Source: CAZEKB01 sp964512225
Lineage (GTDB): Bacteria > Myxococcota_A > UBA796 > UBA9615
Direction of reading: 5' to 3'
NCBI GenBank assembly: GCA_964512225.1
Contig: CAZEKB010000026.1
Span: 4,937-68,936, forward strand
Length of the DNA stretch: 64,000 nt
Shown: piece after piece, positions 26,415-34,994 of the stretch
Layout: the number at the start of each line of letters is the position of its first letter
Position numbering within the stretch: the stretch's first letter is position 1
Made by a program: the position numbers and the translations under genes
Notes under the pieces: model-generated
Databases searched by the model: none
What the model was told of the DNA's origin: nothing
The model's input: the letters and a program-made list of their open reading frames with translations, nothing else

Positions 26415-26420
26415 TAGACT
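26415..26420 (+). promoter_or_regulatory. TANNNT element 6 nt before the ankyrin gene start
   Basis: TAGACT, six bases, then GTG at 26427. Same geometry as the other leaderless-type starts in this window. Confidence 0.45.
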
Positions 26421-26426
26421 CGCGGG

Positions 26427-26944
26427 GTGGCCGACGACCTCAGCATCAGAGGACGACTGGTGTTCGGCTCGAACGATGCCGCCCGTCTCGCCTGCGCGGG
26501 CTGCGCGGGGGTTCTGGGGGAGCTCGGGGCGGTGAGTGTGCGTCGCCGGGTGCTCGAGGTCCTGCTCGAGGCGTCGATGCCGCCCTCGATGGACGGCTTC
26601 CTCGAGTCGGGGGGTCCGACCCGGACAAGACGCCACCTTCGGACCCGGATTCAGGCACGCCGCTGTACTGCGCCGCCTGGCACGGGTACGTCGAGTCGGT
26701 ACGCATCCTGCTCGGCGCCGGCGCGACAAGCTCTCCTTCGCCGACCCGCCAGACTCCGCTGATGGTCGCCGCCGAAGAGGGTCACATCGAAATCGTGCGG
26801 CTTCTCCTCCCCGCCGGTGCTCAGCGCGATGACCGTGACCCGTCGGGCAGGACCGCGCTGGACTACGCGGAGCGGGAAGGGCGCCGAGAGGTGGCGAGAC
26901 TGCTCCATGACCCGGACGCCGGGAACGGCTCGGGCCGCCGATGA
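26427..26944 (+). pseudogene. Ankyrin-repeat protein with a one-base frameshift
   Basis: Frame 1 from GTG 26427 reads ADDLSIRGRLVFGSNDAARL to MDGFLESGG; the continuation, one frame back, reads SDPDKTPPSDPDSGTPLYCA followed by two ankyrin repeats (TPLYCAAWHGYVESVRILL, TPLMVAAEEGHIEIVRLLL) and TALDYAEREGRREVARLL, stopping at 26944. The break coincides with a run of six G (26609-26614); seven G would restore a single 173-codon frame. Either a real 1-nt deletion or a homopolymer error in the assembly. Ankyrin repeats mediate protein binding; the N-terminal domain is unknown. Confidence 0.7.
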
Positions 26945-26957
26945 GGGGTATGCACCA

Positions 26958-27257
26958 TCATTGGCGGCGAAGGTCCCAGGCTCGCTGCAGGGCCGCAACC
27001 TCGCGATCGAGTTGCGGGGATGGATCCGAGATCCGAGCGCACCACGCATCTCGGCGCACCGCTGCGAGCGCCAAGCTTGTCGTACCCGCGTCGAAGACGT
27101 TGCCGATGCCTTCGAAGACCCATACGTCGTAAACGTCCTTGCCCCTGCGGCTCACGATCCAACGCTCCGCCTCCTGCGCGTTCACCCGGCGGAAGGACGC
27201 GAGAGTCCGAAGCTGGCCGGGGTCGAACGGGTCGAGATTGCGTCGTAGGGTCAGCAC
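26958..27257 (-). CDS. Small hypothetical protein
   Basis: 99 residues from a GTG at 27257; the frame remains open further upstream (to 27527) but that part runs into the palindromic repeats and reads as low-complexity, so the start is uncertain. Contains FDPGQLRTLASFRRVNA, ERWIVSRRGKDVYDVWVFEG and a helical end (LDREVAALQRAWDLRRQ). No family recognised. Converges with the ankyrin gene, 13 nt between stops. Confidence 0.4.
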   Translation of the reverse strand: MLTLRRNLDPFDPGQLRTLASFRRVNAQEAERWIVSRRGKDVYDVWVFEGIGNVFDAGTTSLALAAVRRDAWCARISDPSPQLDREVAALQRAWDLRRQ

Positions 27258-27471
27258 TTCTCCACGATACTCCGCGGTGCTCGACTCCCCCGGATGGTTG
27301 CTACTCGGCGCGCGTCCGGCGCGCCATCGCAGAGAGCTCTTGGCGGAGCATCGCCCAACAGGCGGCCTTCGCAAGCTCGGAGTGGGGCGAGACCCGATGG
27401 GCGTCGCCGCAACGAGATTCGCCTGCGGCTCCCTCATGGCGCACCCAGGCGCCGCATTCCGGGAGTTCTGC

Positions 27472-27514
27472 GGCAAGAACTCGGTCGTTTCACCGAACCC
27501 GGCCGGTTCTTGCC
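27472..27514. repeat. 43-bp palindromic element, copy B1
   Basis: Starts GGCAAGAACTCGG and ends CCGGTTCTTGCC; arms form a nearly perfect hairpin. Same element as 23848-23890. Confidence 0.8.
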
Positions 27515-27522
27515 GGTTCTGC

Positions 27523-27565
27523 GGCAAGAACTCGGTCGTTTCACCGAACCGGGCCGGTTGTTACC
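27523..27565. repeat. 43-bp palindromic element, copy B2
   Basis: Second tandem copy, 51 bp after B1, with a degenerate right arm (GGCCGGTTGTTACC). It lies 8 nt beyond the 3' end of the minus-strand gene at 27573, so it may also work as a terminator hairpin. Confidence 0.8.
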
Positions 27566-27572
27566 CAGGCTC

Positions 27573-28307
27573 CTAGTAGTGGAGCTTGACGCCGAGGTGG
27601 AAGGACCAGCCGGAGAAGTCGAGCCCGGACGTGTCCCAGGCGCCGTCCTGTAGCTGGGACTTGACCCAGGAGCGGCGCCCCTCGATCACGAAGAAGGTGT
27701 CGTTCACGCCCGCCTTCGCGTCCAGGCGCCCGGCGCGCTTCGGCTCGATGCCGTCCAGCAGGAAGGCGCCTCCGAAGAAGGCGTTGATGCCGAAGCGGTC
27801 GCCATTGCCGATGACGTCCGTGGACAGCGCGCCGGGGCCGAAGCCGTCGGGGTCGCGCTCCTTTTCGTTCCAAGGGGTCCAGGCGATGCCCACGCCGCCG
27901 TAGGGGACGATGGGCTGCTCGTCGATGATGTCGACGCCCAGCAGGATGTCGAGCGTCAGCGGGAAGAGCGACAGGCCGATCGAGTCGGCCGACTCCTCGC
28001 CCGTGCTGACCACGCGCTGGGAGCCCTGCAGGATCCCGAACGCCATCGTCGCCCGCACCTCCACGTGCACGAAGCGGCTCCAGGGGATGAGCCCGAACTC
28101 GAGGCGCGGCAGGAAGGCCGGGGCCTCGCCGTAGCTCGCCACGATGTTCGAGTCCTTCAGGGACATGCCGCCGAACGTGACGCCGGTGGACAGGAGCTTC
28201 GGGCTCTCCTCGTGCTTGCCGATGGTCGGCGCGGGAGGCGGGTCGCCGATGTCCGCCGACGCGGTGGCGGGCAGCAGGAGGGCGACGGCGAGCGGGAACG
28301 TCTTCAT
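27573..28307 (-). CDS. Exported protein, probable outer-membrane beta-barrel
   Basis: 244 residues, signal peptide MKTFPLAVALLLPATASA. The mature part has repeated amphipathic strands with Gly and aromatic residues (LLSTGVTFGGMSLKDSNIVA, LEFGLIPWSRFVHVEVRATM, LTLDILLGVDIIDEQPIVPY, RFGINAFFGGAFLLDGI) and ends in an alternating strand with terminal aromatic (GWSFHLGVKLHY), which fits an outer-membrane protein. Its ATG overlaps the stop of the upstream MYXO-CTERM gene (4 nt), indicating one operon and coupled translation. Confidence 0.72.
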   Translation of the reverse strand: MKTFPLAVALLLPATASADIGDPPPAPTIGKHEESPKLLSTGVTFGGMSLKDSNIVASYGEAPAFLPRLEFGLIPWSRFVHVEVRATMAFGILQGSQRVVSTGEESADSIGLSLFPLTLDILLGVDIIDEQPIVPYGGVGIAWTPWNEKERDPDGFGPGALSTDVIGNGDRFGINAFFGGAFLLDGIEPKRAGRLDAKAGVNDTFFVIEGRRSWVKSQLQDGAWDTSGLDFSGWSFHLGVKLHY

Positions 28308-30244
28308 CGGCTTCTCGTATCCATCCGACGGCGGAGGCGGCCGAGCCCGACCAGCGCGAGCAGCGCGGCGAGGCCCCCCGGAGCGCCCTCGGCGTCCACA
28401 TTCTGACAGGTGCATCCGTAGGTATCACCGGCCAGGGCCGCGGCCCCTCCGGTGACGCCGGGCCGCGCCTCCACGACGGTGGAGCGGGGCCCCTCGTTTC
28501 CGTCCGAGTCGACGGCCGAGACGGTGAAGTAATAGGCCTGGTCGTTGACCAGGTCGGTGATCGTGGAGGTGAAGGTGGTGGTCGTCGTGTCGTCGCGGGC
28601 CTCGGACTCGTCCGCCGAGTCGTCGTCGTCGTCGTCGTCGTCGCCCGTCGTGGTCGTGCCGGACTCCGCGTCGATCTCGATCGGCGACGTGAGCGTGCCC
28701 GTCGAGTTGCTCCCGGCGGCGGTGCCCGTCGCCCCGAAGTTCCACGTGTCGAAGTGGACGAGGTAGTGGTCGATGTCGTCGTCGTCGAGCCCCTCGAAGC
28801 TCACCACCACGTGCTCGTCGCCGGGCAGGGCGGTGAGCTCGGGCGCCTCCAGGGACCCCTTGTAGTAGGCGAACGACGCGCGCCCGAAGACGCCGTCGTC
28901 GTCTCCGCACAGCACGAACAGGCGGCCGGAGCCGTCCTCGAGGTCGAGCGCCGGGATCGACACCTCGGTGGGGGTGTCGGTGGGCGCGACCCCGCTGCCC
29001 GCCTCGACGACCGCGCCGGTCCCCGTGAAGTCGCCGTCCTGGTGCGTGGTGAAGCTGCAGGACTGCAGGGTCTCGAGCGTGGCCGTGATCGTGAACGTCA
29101 GCGTGTCGGCGTTGCCCCCGAGGTTGGTATCGGGCGTCTCGAGCTCGACCCAGGGCCCGGGGGAGACGACCGCCAGCAGCCCGGTGCCGGGCTCGGCGAC
29201 GTAGAGGTACGCGTCCGCGCGGGAGGACGACGCCAGGTCTCCGGACGTGCCCGTGAGGGTGACCGGCAGGGTGTCCAGCTCGAACGTGCTCGAGTCCCCC
29301 ACGTCCACCCGCGACACGGTGCTCCCGCCCCCGATGTAGACGTGCTCGACGTCCTCGCCTTCCTCGTCCGCGCCGGTGCCGTAGGCGAGGCTCGACGCCG
29401 CCGCGGGCAGCTCGCAGCTCAGAGTGCGGAAGTCGAAGCCCCCGGCGCTGCCCTCGACCGTCGCGCAGCCGCGGGGGGCCGAGCGCTCCTCGTCGCCGCG
29501 CACGATCTCCACCAGCAGGCGGTACTCCTCGTTCGTGGCGATGAGCCACCCCGTGCCCGCTCCGTCCGCGGCGACGGCGTCGAGCGACGTATCCACGAGG
29601 CCGCTCAGGTCGACGTCCGTCGTCTCCCCGGGCAGCCCGTCGGCGTCGAGCGCCACCGCGACCATCCGCGGGCCGGACTCGTCCGCGCCGATCACCACCA
29701 CCAGCGCTTCGTCCATCAGCGCGAGGCCGGTGGGCGTGAAGTCGAGGTCGACGGGCGTCTCGGCGGTGGCCTCCGCGACGCCGAACGCGTGCAGGCGGGG
29801 CGCGAGATCGTCGACGGCGTAGGCGACGTCGTGATCGGAGCTCCACACCACCGCGGCGAGGGAGCCCTCATCGTCGCCGTCGAGCTCGATCGTGGCGGTG
29901 AGGGTCGACGTCGCGGGCACGGCGAGCGTGTCGAACGTGCGCACCTCGAGCCCGCCGCCCGCGACGAGCAGGACCGGCTCCGTGTCCGTGCCCGCGGCCG
30001 TGAGCGCGCGCGCTTCGATCCCGGGCTCCACGATCGCGGGGGTCTCGGTGTAGTCGGCGGCGTCGCGCCAGGCGATCCCGCGGGTCTCGCCCACGAGCGT
30101 CGCGACGACGCGGTCGCCGGGCAGGACCGTCGTGGCGCCCGGGTCGTCTCCCACGGAGAGCTCCGCGCCGAGGCGCTCGGGCGTGCCGGCCCAGGCGGGC
30201 GCGGCCAGGCAGAGAACGACGAAGGTCGAGAGCAGTCGGGTCAT
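28304..30244 (-). CDS. Secreted MYXO-CTERM protein with fibronectin type III-like domain
   Basis: 646 residues. Start at the ATG at 30244 because it directly precedes the signal peptide (LLSTFVVLCLAAPAWAG). Residues 20-430 are strand-rich and Asp/Glu/Thr-rich. A fibronectin III-like domain near 470-600 (PELTALPGDEHVVVSFEG, NDQAYYFTVSAVDSDGNEGP) is interrupted by an acidic run of eight Asp (DDDDDDDDSADESE). The end has the MYXO-CTERM plan: GCTCQN, hydrophobic GGLAALLALVGLG, then RLRRR. By family knowledge this marks surface anchoring by a myxosortase. Upstream lies a pair of inverted dyads (30374-30426). Confidence 0.8.
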   Translation of the reverse strand: MTRLLSTFVVLCLAAPAWAGTPERLGAELSVGDDPGATTVLPGDRVVATLVGETRGIAWRDAADYTETPAIVEPGIEARALTAAGTDTEPVLLVAGGGLEVRTFDTLAVPATSTLTATIELDGDDEGSLAAVVWSSDHDVAYAVDDLAPRLHAFGVAEATAETPVDLDFTPTGLALMDEALVVVIGADESGPRMVAVALDADGLPGETTDVDLSGLVDTSLDAVAADGAGTGWLIATNEEYRLLVEIVRGDEERSAPRGCATVEGSAGGFDFRTLSCELPAAASSLAYGTGADEEGEDVEHVYIGGGSTVSRVDVGDSSTFELDTLPVTLTGTSGDLASSSRADAYLYVAEPGTGLLAVVSPGPWVELETPDTNLGGNADTLTFTITATLETLQSCSFTTHQDGDFTGTGAVVEAGSGVAPTDTPTEVSIPALDLEDGSGRLFVLCGDDDGVFGRASFAYYKGSLEAPELTALPGDEHVVVSFEGLDDDDIDHYLVHFDTWNFGATGTAAGSNSTGTLTSPIEIDAESGTTTTGDDDDDDDDSADESEARDDTTTTTFTSTITDLVNDQAYYFTVSAVDSDGNEGPRSTVVEARPGVTGGAAALAGDTYGCTCQNVDAEGAPGGLAALLALVGLGRLRRRMDTRSR

Positions 30245-30373
30245 CGGACGACGAAAGAGCAAGAACCCTGCCGGCCGCGGGCCCGGCTCCCCCGGTCGGG
30301 ACGCAGCGCGCGTTTCGGGCGGCTCGGCGGGTCCCCGGGGGCTCGCGGCCGGTCGGCAGAAGCGTCGGGACCC

Positions 30374-30426
30374 TGACAGATTGTCACCGGGCCCTCACCG
30401 CCGGTTTCGACGGTGACAATCTGTCA
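30374..30426. promoter_or_regulatory. Pair of TGACA-N3-TGTCA dyads forming a 16-bp inverted repeat
   Basis: TGACAGATTGTCACCG (30374-30389) is repeated in perfect inverse as CGGTGACAATCTGTCA (30411-30426). Each arm itself contains a dyad, TGACA-GAT-TGTCA and TGACA-ATC-TGTCA, 40 bp apart. This looks like two operators for a dimeric regulator, upstream of the gene starting at 30244. It also lies 15 nt after the stop of the gene at 30442 and could fold into a long hairpin, but no T-run follows in either direction. Confidence 0.6.
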
Positions 30427-30441
30427 AACGTGGTCGCAGGG

Positions 30442-31476
30442 CTACTGCTGGAGCACGGCGAAGAGCGCGCGGGCGAAGGCGTCCACGTCCTCGGCGGCGA
30501 TGGCCCCGGCGCCCCGCAGGCCCGTGTAGGAGAAGTCGTCCGAGAAGCTGGCGAACGTGTGGGAGATGAGGTCCCAGCGGTCGTCGTCGTCCGGCGGGAG
30601 GACGATCCAGGCCTTCGTGAAGCCGGTCGGGACGCGCTCGACGAGCCCCACCGGCGCGCCTCGCGCGTGGACTCGGGCCGCGACGGCCTTGCCGTGGGCG
30701 CCCCGGGCCACGTCGCCCCGGGGGATCATCCAGACGGCCGGGCCGCTCCGACCGCCGTACTTGGGGGGGAGGCGCTGGAGCACCTGGCGGCTGCGCTTGA
30801 TCAGCCACTCGCCCTCCCGGGCGATGTCCCGGAGCGTGCCCAGACGGGACCAATCGGACGGCTCGGTGTCGGCCAGATCCCGGACGAGCCCGGGCCCCCG
30901 CCGCTCCTGGTTCCGCACCTTCACCGAGGCGGCGTGCAGCATGTTCAGGAGCTGCAGCTCGCGGCGGCTGGGCACGGCTCCGGAGAACCGCCCCAGGAGC
31001 AGGCCGAGTCGCTCGAAGTCGCTGTCGGACGGCTGTCGTCCGTCGTCCAGCACCCGCAGCGCCAGGGGGACGAGCGAGCCCCCGGGCATGCCTTCGAACC
31101 GCACCCCCGGCATGTCCCCGGCGGCCACGACGAGGCGCCCGGACGTGGTCGACAGCCAGCGGAACGGCCGAAGGGTGGTGTGGCTCTCGATCGCCGACGG
31201 AAGCAGCGGGTGCCCCGTGCCCGCGTACCCGAGGCACCAGATCTCCTTGGCGGCGTCCACGAGCGGGCGCTCGAGCACGACCGGCAGGCGGTGCTCGCGC
31301 GCCAGCATCACCCAGGTCGGCCACCGCATCCGGCGCACGAGCAGCGACGCCGCGACGATGGAGTCCGCTCCGCCGGGGATGAAGATGTGGGCGGCGCCGA
31401 CGGCCGGATGATCGATCTCGACGGGAGCCGACTTCCGTTTCCGTGAAGCGGGGCCCCCGCGGTCGTAGGGAGGCAT
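30442..31476 (-). CDS. Hypothetical cytoplasmic protein, possibly DHH-like
   Basis: 344 residues from an ATG at 31476; a TATAAA hexamer lies 10 nt upstream. N-terminus PPYDRGGPASRKRKSAP is basic, followed by an alpha/beta region: VGAAHIFIPGGADSIVAASL, WVMLAREHRLPVVLERPL, EIWCLGYAGTG, GRLVVAAGDMPGV. The strand-GGADSIVAASLL pattern recalls the first motif of DHH phosphoesterases (DxDG..SA..LL), but the expected metal-binding Asp residues and the DHH triplet are not present, so a catalytic role is unlikely or different. The C-terminal half is helical with a final DDDDRWDLISHTFASFSDDF. Function unknown. Confidence 0.6.
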   Translation of the reverse strand: MPPYDRGGPASRKRKSAPVEIDHPAVGAAHIFIPGGADSIVAASLLVRRMRWPTWVMLAREHRLPVVLERPLVDAAKEIWCLGYAGTGHPLLPSAIESHTTLRPFRWLSTTSGRLVVAAGDMPGVRFEGMPGGSLVPLALRVLDDGRQPSDSDFERLGLLLGRFSGAVPSRRELQLLNMLHAASVKVRNQERRGPGLVRDLADTEPSDWSRLGTLRDIAREGEWLIKRSRQVLQRLPPKYGGRSGPAVWMIPRGDVARGAHGKAVAARVHARGAPVGLVERVPTGFTKAWIVLPPDDDDRWDLISHTFASFSDDFSYTGLRGAGAIAAEDVDAFARALFAVLQQ

Positions 31477-31529
31477 CAGTGGTTGTTTATAGCCCGTCCG
31501 CGGCGAGCGGTGCCCGGGCCCCGGGGGGT

Positions 31530-32032
31530 TCAGCCTCCCGAGAGGGCCTCCTGCATCGCGGCGATCGTCTTGCCGATGCCCTTCTTGAGCCCGGACTTCA
31601 CGAAGCGCTCGGGCACCCAGGCGGTGAGCTTCGTGCGCGTGCGGAGGACGCCGCGGGTCCCTCCGTCGACGGGCTCGAGCACCCACTCGGACCGCTGGAT
31701 CTCGTAGTCCTCGCTCGCGATCAGGTCGTCCTTGACGCCGTGGGCGGTGAGGCAGCGCAGCGCCGTATAGCGGAAGGGGTCGCTGATGCCGGAGGTGGTG
31801 CCACGACTTCGTGGCACTCGCCCTTGGGCGTGGCGGTGACGCTCTTGACGTCCGGGCTGAGGCCGATCGAGCGGACCGGGTCCGCGAGCAGCTTCATGAC
31901 GGCCTCGAACGACGCTTCGAACAGGACGGTGGCGCGCAGGGTGCCGTCGTCTTCCCAGACGAAGTCGGGCTCTCCGGCGGAGACCGGGGAAGCGACGAGA
32001 GAGAGCAGGAGCGTCAGCAGCAGCACACGCAT
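31530..32032 (-). pseudogene. Secreted START/SRPBCC-like protein with a one-base frameshift
   Basis: From ATG 32032 the frame gives a signal peptide (LLLTLLLSLVASPVSAG) and VLFEASFEAVMKLLADPVRS, continuing to KGECHEVV near 31803. The continuation one frame back reads TTSGISDPFRYTALRC, RSEWVLEPVDGGTRGVLRTR and ends MQEALSGG at 31530. One extra base at about 31800 (GTGGCACC) would join them into a ~167-residue protein with the strand order of lipid-binding START/polyketide-cyclase folds. Either recent decay or an assembly error. Confidence 0.65.
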
Positions 32033-32115
32033 GAGCGAAGCACCGTAGCAGCAGGAGCAGTCGGCAGCAGCAGCTCTCTTTCGTCGCCCCGGCGGGTCCG
32101 GGGTCCGGTGGGTCC

Positions 32116-32748
32116 CTAGACCGCCTCCTCCTCGGCGAATCGGGCCGCGGCGTCTCGCAGGTTCAGCAGCGCCGCGGGGCCCACGTGGGGCGCCTCGGCG
32201 ACGTCCGTCATCGCGTCGAAGGGTCGCGCGAACAGGATCGAGTTCAGCGAGCGTTGGTCGAGCACGTCTTCGAGCTCGTCCTCGGCTCCGAGGTTGACGA
32301 GGTCCAAGCAGTCCTCCAGCTCCTTCGCGCTGAAGAGGACGTCCTCGATGGCGCGCACGGGCACCAGGTCCGCGGCGAGCGCGACGTCCCCCAGCAGCTC
32401 CACGGCGGGCTGGTCGACGCCGTCCACGAGGTACACGTCCTCCAGCCGGTCGAAGGGGAGGTCGTCCTTGGTGCCGTCGAGCGCGTCGGGGCCCTGCCGC
32501 TCGGCCACGAGGGCGGCGGCGACTCGGCCGTCGAGGCCCGCGTCGTGCAGCGTGGGGACGGTCGTGTCGACGTCGTTGAGGAGGCGGACGATGCCTTGGC
32601 CGACCGCGGGGTCCACGGTGGCGAGGGGAGCGGTGATCGTGATCGTGCCGTCGTGCCGGGTGGTCGAGCTGTCGAGCCAGCAACCGGCCAAGAGGGGGAG
32701 GAGGACGAGGAGGGGTACGAGGGGGGCCCGGAGGCGGGTGGCTGCCAT
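32116..32748 (-). CDS. Putative lipoprotein with helix-hairpin-helix-like segments
   Basis: 210 residues, ATG start, lipoprotein signal ending LLPLLAGC. The C-terminal half contains two similar pieces: VDQPAVELLGDVALAADLVP and FDAMTDVAEAPHVGPAALLN; the second (..VAEAPHVGPAALLNLRDAA) looks like a ComEA-type HhH motif, which normally binds DNA or protein. Membrane-anchored HhH proteins are known for DNA uptake, but here evidence is only motif-level. The upstream region (32749-32912) is shared with the divergent S9 peptidase gene. Confidence 0.65.
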   Translation of the reverse strand: MAATRLRAPLVPLLVLLPLLAGCWLDSSTTRHDGTITITAPLATVDPAVGQGIVRLLNDVDTTVPTLHDAGLDGRVAAALVAERQGPDALDGTKDDLPFDRLEDVYLVDGVDQPAVELLGDVALAADLVPVRAIEDVLFSAKELEDCLDLVNLGAEDELEDVLDQRSLNSILFARPFDAMTDVAEAPHVGPAALLNLRDAAARFAEEEAV

Positions 32749-32862
32749 GACGATTGCCGTCTGTCGAACCGATTGCCGCGAGGGATTCGGGGGTCGGGGA
32801 CAGGCTTGATCTGCGGGTTCGCGGCCCCCGGGTCAACACTTTGTTTTCACTTAAACGTTCGC

Positions 32863-32875
32863 GGTTTTGAAAACC
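32863..32875. promoter_or_regulatory. 13-bp perfect palindrome in divergent promoter region
   Basis: GGTTTTGAAAACC, in an unusually AT-rich stretch (32838-32873) between the lipoprotein gene (32748) and the peptidase gene (32913). It is a candidate operator; TAGACT (32884-32889) just downstream could be the -10 of the peptidase gene. Confidence 0.4.
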
Positions 32876-32912
32876 ACGGCGTCTAGACTCCCGGCCTCGT
32901 TTCGGAGGGACC

Positions 32913-34952
32913 ATGTCGCGCTGCCTGCTGATCCTCGTCGCGCTCTGCGCCGTCGCCTGTCCGAAGGACGGGGCGAAGACCATCGGGTCGAGCGAGCCGA
33001 CCCCCGAGGCGACGCCCGCTCCGGAGCCGCCGAAGGAGACCGTGGTCACCTTCCGGGGCCGCTCGATCGACGTCGAGCCCCACATCGCCGGGTTCCCGTA
33101 CCGGGGCCTGCGTCCGATCCCCGAGAAGGGGGTGCTGCTCTACATGCACGAGGGCGAGCAGCGGACCCTCCTGCGACTCCCGCTGGACGGCGACCACGAC
33201 CTCGCAGCGGGGACGCAGCTGAACGACGTCGACTGGAATACGCGCTCCAACTTCCGCCACTACGTGCCCGTGCCCGGCGAGAACGCGATCGTGATCAAGT
33301 CCGACGAGAGCAACCGCGAGGACTACGACCTGTACAAGCTCGGGCTCGACGACGGCTCGCTCGTGAAGCTCACCGACGTCCCCTACATCTACGGGTACGG
33401 CCACGAGCCGGTGCAGGACCGCCTCTACTACCTCGCGCGCTTCCCCATCGAGGGGAAGGAGACCTATACGAGCTGCCTGCAGTGGATCCCGCCCGGCGGG
33501 GGCCCGGCGAACGAGGTGGTCTGCGACGACGCGAGCCTGAACTTCGTATGGAGCGACCTCGCCTTCTCGCCCGACGGCCGCTGGGTGTACCTCACGGCGA
33601 ACGCGGACAACGATCGCGCCCGCAGCAACGCCGTGCGGGTCGACGCGATCTCGCGGGGCGCGGTGCCCGAGCGCGTCACGGAGGAGAGCAAGCGCAACGT
33701 GGCGGTCGTCCTGCCCGAGCGGCTCCAGGACGGCAGCTGGCTGCTCTTCAGCGACGAGTCCGGGTTCACGAACCTCTACCGGGGGACGGACGAAGTGGGC
33801 GTCGGGGAGCCCTTCACGACGTACGAGGGCGAGACGATGCAGACCGTCTCGGTGCTCCGCGCCGGGGGGGCGACCTGGGTCGTGGTCACGCTTCGGCGAC
33901 CGTTCGAGACGGAGATCGTGGTGCACGACGCCGCGGGCGCGCCGGTGGACTCGATGGTGCTCGAGTCGAACCTCTATCGCCTGGGCGACTCGGAGACGGA
34001 CGTGTGGTTCTACGGCACGTCGCGCTACGAGAAGATGCAGACGTTCCGGCTGTCCCTGAACGACGACGGGACCCTGATCAAGACCGACTGGATCGGCATC
34101 CCCGACGAGCTGCAGGCCCGGCTCGACCACTGCGAGGTCGAGCGCGTGACCATCCCCACGTTCGACACCGACCCCGCCACCGGTGACCGTCGGGAGCTGC
34201 ACGCGTACTTCGCCACGCCCCGGCGCCCGCCCGAGGACGAGGCGGGCAAGCTCGCCGGGATCGTCGGGTTCTACGGCGGGGGCAACTACTGGGACACCAC
34301 CGCCGAGATCTACTGCCAAGCGGGCGTCGCGACGCTGTCGCCGTCGGTGCGCGGCTCGTGGGGGTTCGGGGCCGACTTCGCGGCGCTGAACGACAAGGAC
34401 CTCGGCGGCGACGAGATCGTCGACCTGCACTGGGCCGCGAAGTGGCTCCGGCTGCGGGGGTACAAGGCCCACGCCATCGGCGTGTACGGCGGCTCCCACG
34501 GCGGCTATGCGACGATGCGCGCGCTCACCTTCCCGCCGGAGACCAACGCCCGAGAGTCCGAGTTCGACTTCGGCTGGGGGGTCTCCTACTACGGGTTCTC
34601 GGACATCGAGACGTTCTGGGAGAAGTGCAACATCCCGGACTGGGTGCTGCTCGAGGCGGGCGACCCCGCGACCGAGGCCGACAAGATCCGTGACCGCAGC
34701 CCGCTGCACCACCTGGAACGCCTGTCGTCGCCGATCCTGCTGCTGCACGGCGAGAACGACCTGCGGGTGCCGGTGGAGGAGTCGCGGCAGTTCAAGGCCG
34801 CCTGCGACGCGGCGCAGAAGGACTGCACGTACGTCGAGTTCGAGGGGCAGGGCCACGGCCTCAAGGGCATCGAGAACCAGACGCGCGTGTGGAAGGAGAC
34901 CTTCCGCTACCTCGAGCACGTGATCGACGTGCACGGAGTCCCCGTACGCTGA
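32913..34952 (+). CDS. S9-family prolyl oligopeptidase-like lipoprotein
   Basis: 679 residues, ATG with GGAGGGA 3 nt upstream. Lipobox VALCAVAC near residue 16, then a Pro/Glu-rich linker. Residues ~60-420 form a beta-propeller (repeats such as VWSDLAFSPDGRWVYLTANA). The C-terminal hydrolase domain has GVYGGSHGGYATMRAL (nucleophile Ser in GGSHGG, ~526), ILLLHGENDLRVPVEES (Asp, ~618) and EFEGQGHGLKG (His, ~646). Cleaves short peptides, probably in the periplasm or at the cell surface while membrane-anchored. A complete catalytic triad and normal family length make it likely functional. Confidence 0.9.
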   Translation: MSRCLLILVALCAVACPKDGAKTIGSSEPTPEATPAPEPPKETVVTFRGRSIDVEPHIAGFPYRGLRPIPEKGVLLYMHEGEQRTLLRLPLDGDHDLAAGTQLNDVDWNTRSNFRHYVPVPGENAIVIKSDESNREDYDLYKLGLDDGSLVKLTDVPYIYGYGHEPVQDRLYYLARFPIEGKETYTSCLQWIPPGGGPANEVVCDDASLNFVWSDLAFSPDGRWVYLTANADNDRARSNAVRVDAISRGAVPERVTEESKRNVAVVLPERLQDGSWLLFSDESGFTNLYRGTDEVGVGEPFTTYEGETMQTVSVLRAGGATWVVVTLRRPFETEIVVHDAAGAPVDSMVLESNLYRLGDSETDVWFYGTSRYEKMQTFRLSLNDDGTLIKTDWIGIPDELQARLDHCEVERVTIPTFDTDPATGDRRELHAYFATPRRPPEDEAGKLAGIVGFYGGGNYWDTTAEIYCQAGVATLSPSVRGSWGFGADFAALNDKDLGGDEIVDLHWAAKWLRLRGYKAHAIGVYGGSHGGYATMRALTFPPETNARESEFDFGWGVSYYGFSDIETFWEKCNIPDWVLLEAGDPATEADKIRDRSPLHHLERLSSPILLLHGENDLRVPVEESRQFKAACDAAQKDCTYVEFEGQGHGLKGIENQTRVWKETFRYLEHVIDVHGVPVR

Positions 34953-34994
34953 GCTCGTCGACGTGGTGGAGTAGGCGTCGAACCGGAGGAGCGC

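Larger units (their letters stand above)
27258..27572. other. 315-nt intergenic region with palindromic elements
   Basis: No supported gene. The right part holds two tandem copies of the 43-bp palindrome (27472-27514, 27523-27565); the left ~210 nt show nothing I can identify. Confidence 0.6.

Noticed and set aside
28600..28680. GTC-rich microsatellite
   Set aside because: It simply encodes the poly-Asp linker of the MYXO-CTERM protein; not a separate element.
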